7,629 nt of DNA from Flavobacteriaceae bacterium (GTDB lineage: Bacteria; Bacteroidota; Bacteroidia; Flavobacteriales; Weeksellaceae): the NCBI GenBank assembly GCA_031289875.1, contig JAITOO010000151.1, positions 1-7,629 on the forward strand. Reading direction: 5' to 3'. The notes beneath the pieces were generated by a model that was given only the letters and a program-made list of their open reading frames with translations, was not told the DNA's origin and did no database searches. The stretch's first letter is position 1. The number at the start of each line of letters is the position of its first letter. The position numbers and the translations under genes are program-made. This document shows positions 6,047-7,629 of the stretch, one piece after another.

Positions 6047-7276
6047 ATGAATAAACCAACAAAAATACTTGAAAGAAATCTGTATATCAGCAAGATAAGT
6101 CCATTTATAGACAAACAGATTGTGAAAGTATTGACGGGACATCGCCGCGTTGGGAAAAGTTATATTCTTTACCAACTGATGGACATTATCAAGTTGGCAA
6201 ACAAGTCGGCAAACATTATCTATATCAACAAGGAAGATATTGCTTTTGACAAAATACGCGATTACGAACAACTGAACGATTATGTGCAGTCGAAACAGAA
6301 AAGCGACACGAAAAACTATATTTTTGTTGATGAAATTCAGATGGTTAAGGATTTTCATATTGCCGTAAAATCGTGGGCTTTGGACGAAAATAACGACATT
6401 TACATAACGGGCAGTAATTCTAATTTGCTTTCGAGCGACTTGGCAAACGAACTCGGCGGGCGATATGTGGAATTTACCATTTACAGTTTGTCGTACTTGG
6501 AGTTTCTCTACTTTCATCAACTTGAAAACACAGACGAGAGTTTGGAACGCTATTTCCGTTATGGCGGGTTGCCCTATCTTATTCATTTGCCAAACGACGA
6601 TGCCGTTATTAAAGAGTATTTGAGCAGCATTTATTCAACTATTGTATTAAAAGATGTTGTCAAACGAAAAAAAATTCGTAATGCCGACTTTTTAGATCAC
6701 CTGATTACGTTTCTTGCGGGCAATATCGGTAATCTGTTTTCGTCAAAAAGCATTAACGACTATCTGAAAAGTAATAAAGATGAATCGTCTGTAAATCAGA
6801 TAATTGAATATACAAATGCTCTTACTGAAGCGTTTATTGTGCATAGAATTGGCAGGTACGATATTGCAGGAAAAAAAGTTTTTGAACGCGGCGAAAAATA
6901 TTATTTTGAAAATATCGGAATACGCAATGTAATAGCGGGTTACAAGCCGCAAGACCGCACAAGGCGATTGGAAAATGTGGTGCTGAATCATTTGCTGTAT
7001 TGCGGTTACGATGTAAAGGTGGGGACTTTACCGCCCGAAGAAATTGATTTTATTTGCACCAAAAACGGCGAAACGATTTATGTGCAGGTAACAGTTGAAC
7101 TCTCGCAGCAGGAAACGATTGACCGCGAATTTGGCAATCTATTGAAAATCAAGGACAATTACCCTAAAATAGTTGTTTCGGGCGAACGTTCTTTTGAAAA
7201 CACTTATGAGGGTGTTGAACATATTTACATACGCAACTTTCTTTCGGGAAGTCCGTCAAAATCAATAATACAATAA
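6047..7276 (+). CDS. AAA_14/DUF4143-type ATPase (COG1373-like)
   Basis: This is a 409-residue P-loop ATPase of the accessory family common and often multicopy in Bacteroidota. The cellular role is not established. The N-terminal AAA_14 domain has Walker A GHRRVGKS (31-38), Walker B YIFVDEIQ (91-98, D95 and E96), a sensor-1-like ITGSNSN (120-126) and GGRYVEF (137-143). After GGLPY (173-177) comes the DUF4143 region (about 195-350), with a winged-helix-like middle. The C-terminal part, with E309, EEIDFIC (331-337) and IYVQVTV (344-350), resembles a PD-(D/E)XK nuclease core, but Q347 replaces the acidic residue and no lysine follows, so nuclease activity looks unlikely. There is no signal peptide or membrane segment. 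The gene stands alone, 240 bp after clpS, and ends facing a convergent gene across a palindrome array. It appears intact. Confidence 0.9.
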   Translation: MNKPTKILERNLYISKISPFIDKQIVKVLTGHRRVGKSYILYQLMDIIKLANKSANIIYINKEDIAFDKIRDYEQLNDYVQSKQKSDTKNYIFVDEIQMVKDFHIAVKSWALDENNDIYITGSNSNLLSSDLANELGGRYVEFTIYSLSYLEFLYFHQLENTDESLERYFRYGGLPYLIHLPNDDAVIKEYLSSIYSTIVLKDVVKRKKIRNADFLDHLITFLAGNIGNLFSSKSINDYLKSNKDESSVNQIIEYTNALTEAFIVHRIGRYDIAGKKVFERGEKYYFENIGIRNVIAGYKPQDRTRRLENVVLNHLLYCGYDVKVGTLPPEEIDFICTKNGETIYVQVTVELSQQETIDREFGNLLKIKDNYPKIVVSGERSFENTYEGVEHIYIRNFLSGSPSKSIIQ

Positions 7277-7328
7277 AACAAGTTATGCTTTTTAACTCCA
7301 TAGATTTCGCCCTGTTTATGCCCCTGTT

Positions 7329-7409
7329 CGGACAAGGCTTTGCCTTGTTCGGCTTATCCCGACAGGTTAAACCTGTCAATATAGACGGCGTGAGGCAGAG
7401 CCTCGCACC
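7329..7409. repeat. Array of three palindromes at exact 29-bp spacing
   Basis: Three hairpins occupy 7329-7351, 7361-7377 and 7387-7409, each with a natural loop of three bases, separated by 9-bp spacers. Their centres are at 7340, 7369 and 7398, exactly 29 bp apart. The cores are AGGC-TTT-GCCT, AGGT-TAA-ACCT and AGGC-AGA-GCCT, so the pairing is conserved while the sequence varies (AGG-Y-NNN-R-CCT). The first stem reaches 10 bp with one G-T pair. The array lies between two convergent stop codons, a usual place for REP-like repeats. No T-run follows, so it is not an ordinary intrinsic terminator, although it could protect or end transcripts from either side. Confidence 0.8.
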
Positions 7410-7415
7410 AACATT

Positions 7416-7629
7416 TTATTTATCATCACGATTCTGCATTGTAGCCATTAATAGTGAATATGTACAGGACTCTGAATTATAAAAATTGTACCATAAGTAT
7501 ATCTTTCTTCCTGTTATATCATCGATTAGATAATCGTTGTTATCCGTATATATTTTTGTATTATCATTAATTTTATAATATTTTAAATATTCTATGCCCT
7601 TTTCATATCCTTGTTCTTCTAAATCTTTA
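7416..7629 (-). CDS. C-terminal part of an unrecognised A+T-rich gene (runs off the window)
   Basis: A minus-strand frame is open from the right edge through 70 codons to TAA at 7418-7416. The product is rich in Tyr, Asn, Asp, Lys and Ile, for example EYLKYYKINDNTKIYTDNND followed by YLIDDITGRKIYLWYNFYN, and ends MATMQNRDDK. The alternating polar and aromatic pattern looks like real beta-rich protein rather than noise. The DNA is very A+T-rich (16 G+C in bases 7501-7560), poorer than the housekeeping genes, which suggests accessory or transferred DNA. Its start lies beyond the window. I recognise no family; small immunity or effector proteins can look like this, but that is only a guess. It converges on the ATPase gene across the palindrome array. 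Confidence 0.6.
   Translation of the reverse strand, partial: KDLEEQGYEKGIEYLKYYKINDNTKIYTDNNDYLIDDITGRKIYLWYNFYNSESCTYSLLMATMQNRDDK

Noticed and set aside
5876..6586. 236-codon minus-strand frame over the start of the ATPase
   Set aside because: Antisense to the Walker A and B region of a clear gene; Phe/Val/Ile-rich composition mirrors the sense codons and no domain is recognisable.
7285..7482. 65-codon plus-strand frame after the ATPase
   Set aside because: It is built largely from the palindrome array and overlaps, antisense, the better-looking partial gene at 7416-7629; no start context or family.
1..7629. CRISPR array, tRNA or rRNA genes
   Set aside because: No repeat-spacer pattern, cloverleaf-like or rRNA-like sequence was seen on either strand; the only evenly spaced repeats are the three palindromes, which are not identical units.

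Overview
The window looks like Bacteroidota chromosome, most likely a Flavobacteriia-type genome. The evidence is A+T-rich spacers, start codons without Shine-Dalgarno sequences, several matches to the Bacteroidota promoter pattern (TTTG, then TAnnTTTG), a prmA-clpS pair, and a divergent ArgRS, Fur-family, QueG and YcxB-like gene set. The family-level placement is inference.

Layout, left to right. (1) The left edge holds the last 35 codons of an IS1-like transposase (+), ending about 25 bp from the end of the next gene. (2) On the minus strand, argS is followed downstream by a Fur/Zur-family metal-sensing repressor. (3) Divergent from argS is a two-gene plus-strand unit with an ATGA overlap: a secreted protein of unknown function, then a two-helix membrane protein with a YcxB-like tail. 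(4) On the minus strand is queG (queuosine synthesis) with an apparent TTG start. A 41-codon small ORF precedes it and ends in an ATGA overlap with an out-of-frame ATG. (5) On the plus strand are prmA and clpS, again joined by ATGA. (6) Next, on the plus strand, is an AAA_14/DUF4143-type ATPase of the accessory kind, with a 40-bp-period direct repeat in its promoter and leader. (7) Three palindromes spaced exactly 29 bp centre to centre lie between the ATPase and a convergent, very A+T-rich gene whose C-terminal 70 codons run off the right edge.

Most of the window is housekeeping: tRNA charging (ArgRS), tRNA modification (QueG), ribosomal protein methylation (PrmA), N-degron delivery (ClpS) and metal homeostasis (Fur/Zur). 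The accessory material is at both ends: an IS remnant on the left, and the ATPase, palindrome array and orphan gene on the right. Promoter matches placed between alternative start codons support the shorter starts for argS and prmA. I do not see a complete new multi-gene system. The least explained structures are the evenly spaced palindrome array, the repeated ATPase leader, and the small ORF in front of queG.
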